A stretch of DNA of 5,577 nucleotides from Clostridiaceae bacterium (GTDB taxonomy: Bacteria > Bacillota > Clostridia > Oscillospirales > Acutalibacteraceae). Shown here in pieces: positions 4,342 through 5,577 of the stretch (positions are counted from its first letter, which is position 1; each line of letters opens with the position of its first letter). The notes under the pieces are model-generated. The model did not search any database. It had not been told where the DNA came from and saw nothing but the letters and a program-made list of their open reading frames with translations. The position numbers were made by a program, and so were the translations under genes. The stretch lies in assembly GCA_016295895.1 (NCBI GenBank), contig JAEDKI010000131.1, positions 1 to 5,577 of the forward strand, given 5' to 3'.

Positions 4342-5577
4342 TTGGCAAAGCTTAAAATGAAATATCTCGAAATAGCCGCCCCGATTGAGCAGGGCAAGGA
4401 TATTTTCGATTTTCTTCAGATGCGCTCCGTTATTGAGCTTCATGAGCAGGAGGAAACCGAAGGCCTTTCAAAGCTTTCATCGGGCAGAACGGCGTCTCAG
4501 CTTGAAAAATATATGGACACGGCTCAGACGGCTCTCGATATTCTCAATAAATATGCTCCGCAGAAAAAAGGCTTGCTTTCATCCTTTGAAGCAAGGCGTG
4601 AAATGTCAGTTCCGGAGTATATCAAGAAATCGGATATTGCCGACAAGATGCTTGCGGTCTGCTATAATATCTGCTGCTGTGAAAAAGCAATAGCGGATTC
4701 AAAGGCTCAGATTGCAAGGCTCAGAGCTTCCATGGACGGGCTTGAACCGTGGCTTTCGCTCGATGTTCCCATGCAGTTTGCGGGAACGCAGACCACGGCG
4801 GCGTTTATCGGAACAATGCTGGGCGATTACACGGCGGAGAGCCTTTCAATTGCGCTTGCACCCTTGCTTGACGGCGAGGAAAAGCTTGAAATTGAAATTA
4901 TTTTTCACGATAAAGACCGAAGCGGCGTTTTCGTGGTTTGCCACAGAGAATGCAAAGAGAAAGTGAATGATGCTCTGAGGTCTCTCGGTTTTGCTTATCC
5001 GACCGATCCGACAAAGCATCCGCCCATTGTTCGCTACGAGAGGTGCAAAAAACGGATTGACGAGTTGCTCAATGAAATCAAATCGAGCCAAAAAGAGATT
5101 GAAAAGCTTGCCTCGAACAGAAGCGACATTGAATTCGTGCGGGATTATTTTTCAATAAGGCACGATAAGTATGAGGCTCTGAATATGCTTTCAACGGGCG
5201 AAAGCATCATCATTATCAGCGGCTATGTTCCCGAAAAGCGTCTTGAAAAGCTGGTTTCACAGCTTGAAGAAAACTATACCGTCGCAATTTCGGCTTCCGA
5301 TCCACCGGAGGATGCGGATGTTCCTGTTTTGCTCGAAAACAATCAGTTCAACGCTCCGATGGAGTCCATAACCGCAATGTATGCGCTTCCGGCGAAAAAA
5401 GACCCCGACCCAAGCCCGATAATGTCGTTTTTCTATTATTTCTTCTTCGGACTTATGCTTTCGGATGCGGGCTACGGTCTGCTGATGGTTATATTTACAT
5501 TCATCGCCAAGAAAAAGATGAGGCTTGAAGAAAACATGAAGAAAAACATGAATTTGTTTTTCTACTGCGGAATTTCA
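4342..5577 (+). CDS. ntpI: V/A-type ATPase subunit I (a-type stator subunit), N-terminal 412 residues (partial)
   Basis: The frame is open from TTG 4342 to the window's right edge without a stop. Subunit I (NtpI, AtpI; the counterpart of eukaryotic V-ATPase subunit a) anchors the peripheral stalks and forms the ion half-channels against the K-ring. Residues 1-~345 are the cytoplasmic arm: alpha/beta lobes with two helical hairpins, about 50-135 and 230-270, rich in Lys, Glu and Ala. The segment around 346-378 is diagnostic: MYALP, DPDPSPIMSFFYYFFFG, then LMLSDAGYG, which begins the first membrane helix. A second basic stretch (390-401) follows. Family members are usually about 640-700 residues, so the remaining membrane half, with the essential Arg and Glu of the ion path, lies beyond the edge. 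Cys107 and Cys111-113 form an unusual cluster. Proton versus Na+ coupling cannot be judged from this part. Confidence 0.93.
   Translation, partial: MAKLKMKYLEIAAPIEQGKDIFDFLQMRSVIELHEQEETEGLSKLSSGRTASQLEKYMDTAQTALDILNKYAPQKKGLLSSFEARREMSVPEYIKKSDIADKMLAVCYNICCCEKAIADSKAQIARLRASMDGLEPWLSLDVPMQFAGTQTTAAFIGTMLGDYTAESLSIALAPLLDGEEKLEIEIIFHDKDRSGVFVVCHRECKEKVNDALRSLGFAYPTDPTKHPPIVRYERCKKRIDELLNEIKSSQKEIEKLASNRSDIEFVRDYFSIRHDKYEALNMLSTGESIIIISGYVPEKRLEKLVSQLEENYTVAISASDPPEDADVPVLLENNQFNAPMESITAMYALPAKKDPDPSPIMSFFYYFFFGLMLSDAGYGLLMVIFTFIAKKKMRLEENMKKNMNLFFYCGIS

Noticed and set aside
3977..4348. 123-codon minus-strand frame over the stalk subunit, rich in Ala/Ser/Phe
   Set aside because: It is the complement of the Ala/Lys/Glu codons of the stalk gene. 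It overlaps that gene's ribosome binding site, and the promoter evidence favours the plus strand.
4385..4966. Two plus-strand frames (4385-4693, 4712-4966) inside subunit I
   Set aside because: Their Arg-rich translations are out of frame with the continuous 412-codon subunit I frame that carries the diagnostic motifs.
1..5577. Mobile element, CRISPR, toxin-antitoxin or defence system
   Set aside because: I saw no transposase or integrase motifs, terminal repeats, regularly spaced repeats or small two-gene toxin modules. Gene content and codon use look uniform and housekeeping-like.

Overview
The window looks like ordinary chromosomal core DNA from a low-to-mid GC Gram-positive anaerobe of the class Clostridia, probably a gut Oscillospiraceae/Ruminococcaceae-type lineage. 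The evidence is a V/A-type ATPase operon opening with a G/H-like stalk subunit followed by subunit I, a long ~395-residue PRPP-synthetase variant of a type I associate with Clostridia, strong GGAGG ribosome binding sites, and sigma-A-like promoters (TTGAAA-17-TATAAT). The species cannot be named from this sequence.

Layout. Positions 1-3798 carry four minus-strand genes: mscS-like channel (3798-2956), CDF cation exporter (2951-1785), PRPP-synthetase-like enzyme (1640-453), and the first 125 codons of a calcineurin-like metallophosphoesterase (377 to the window's left edge). The channel and exporter form a tight two-gene operon. Only 4 nt separate stop and start, and the exporter's Shine-Dalgarno lies inside the channel's last two codons. 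The operon has its own promoter (3856-3884) and ends at a good intrinsic terminator (1723-1769). The PRPP-synthetase gene then restarts from a likely promoter of its own (1661-1688). A perfect 14-bp stem-loop (396-440) with a weak U-tract separates it from the phosphoesterase gene, which has no evident promoter and may depend on read-through.

From 3996 to the right edge, on the plus strand, the V-type ATPase operon begins: a 102-residue Ala/Lys/Glu coiled-coil stalk subunit, then 412 codons of subunit I starting at TTG 4342 and running off the window. The 197-bp divergent region between mscS and the ATPase genes holds one convincing promoter per direction. Between them is an 8+8 bp inverted repeat (3893-3910), with a third copy of the half-site inside the mscS promoter spacer.

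Functionally, the right half concerns membrane physiology: turgor release (MscS), probable Mn2+ export (the CDF has the Asn-Asp/Asp-Asp quartet of Mn-type members), and an ion-translocating ATPase. The left half is nucleotide metabolism (PRPP) plus a phosphoesterase of unknown substrate. I found no mobile element, CRISPR array, tRNA, rRNA, riboswitch or defence-like system. The most useful follow-ups are the shared divergent control region, the metal specificity of the exporter, and the Ser at the MscS kink position.
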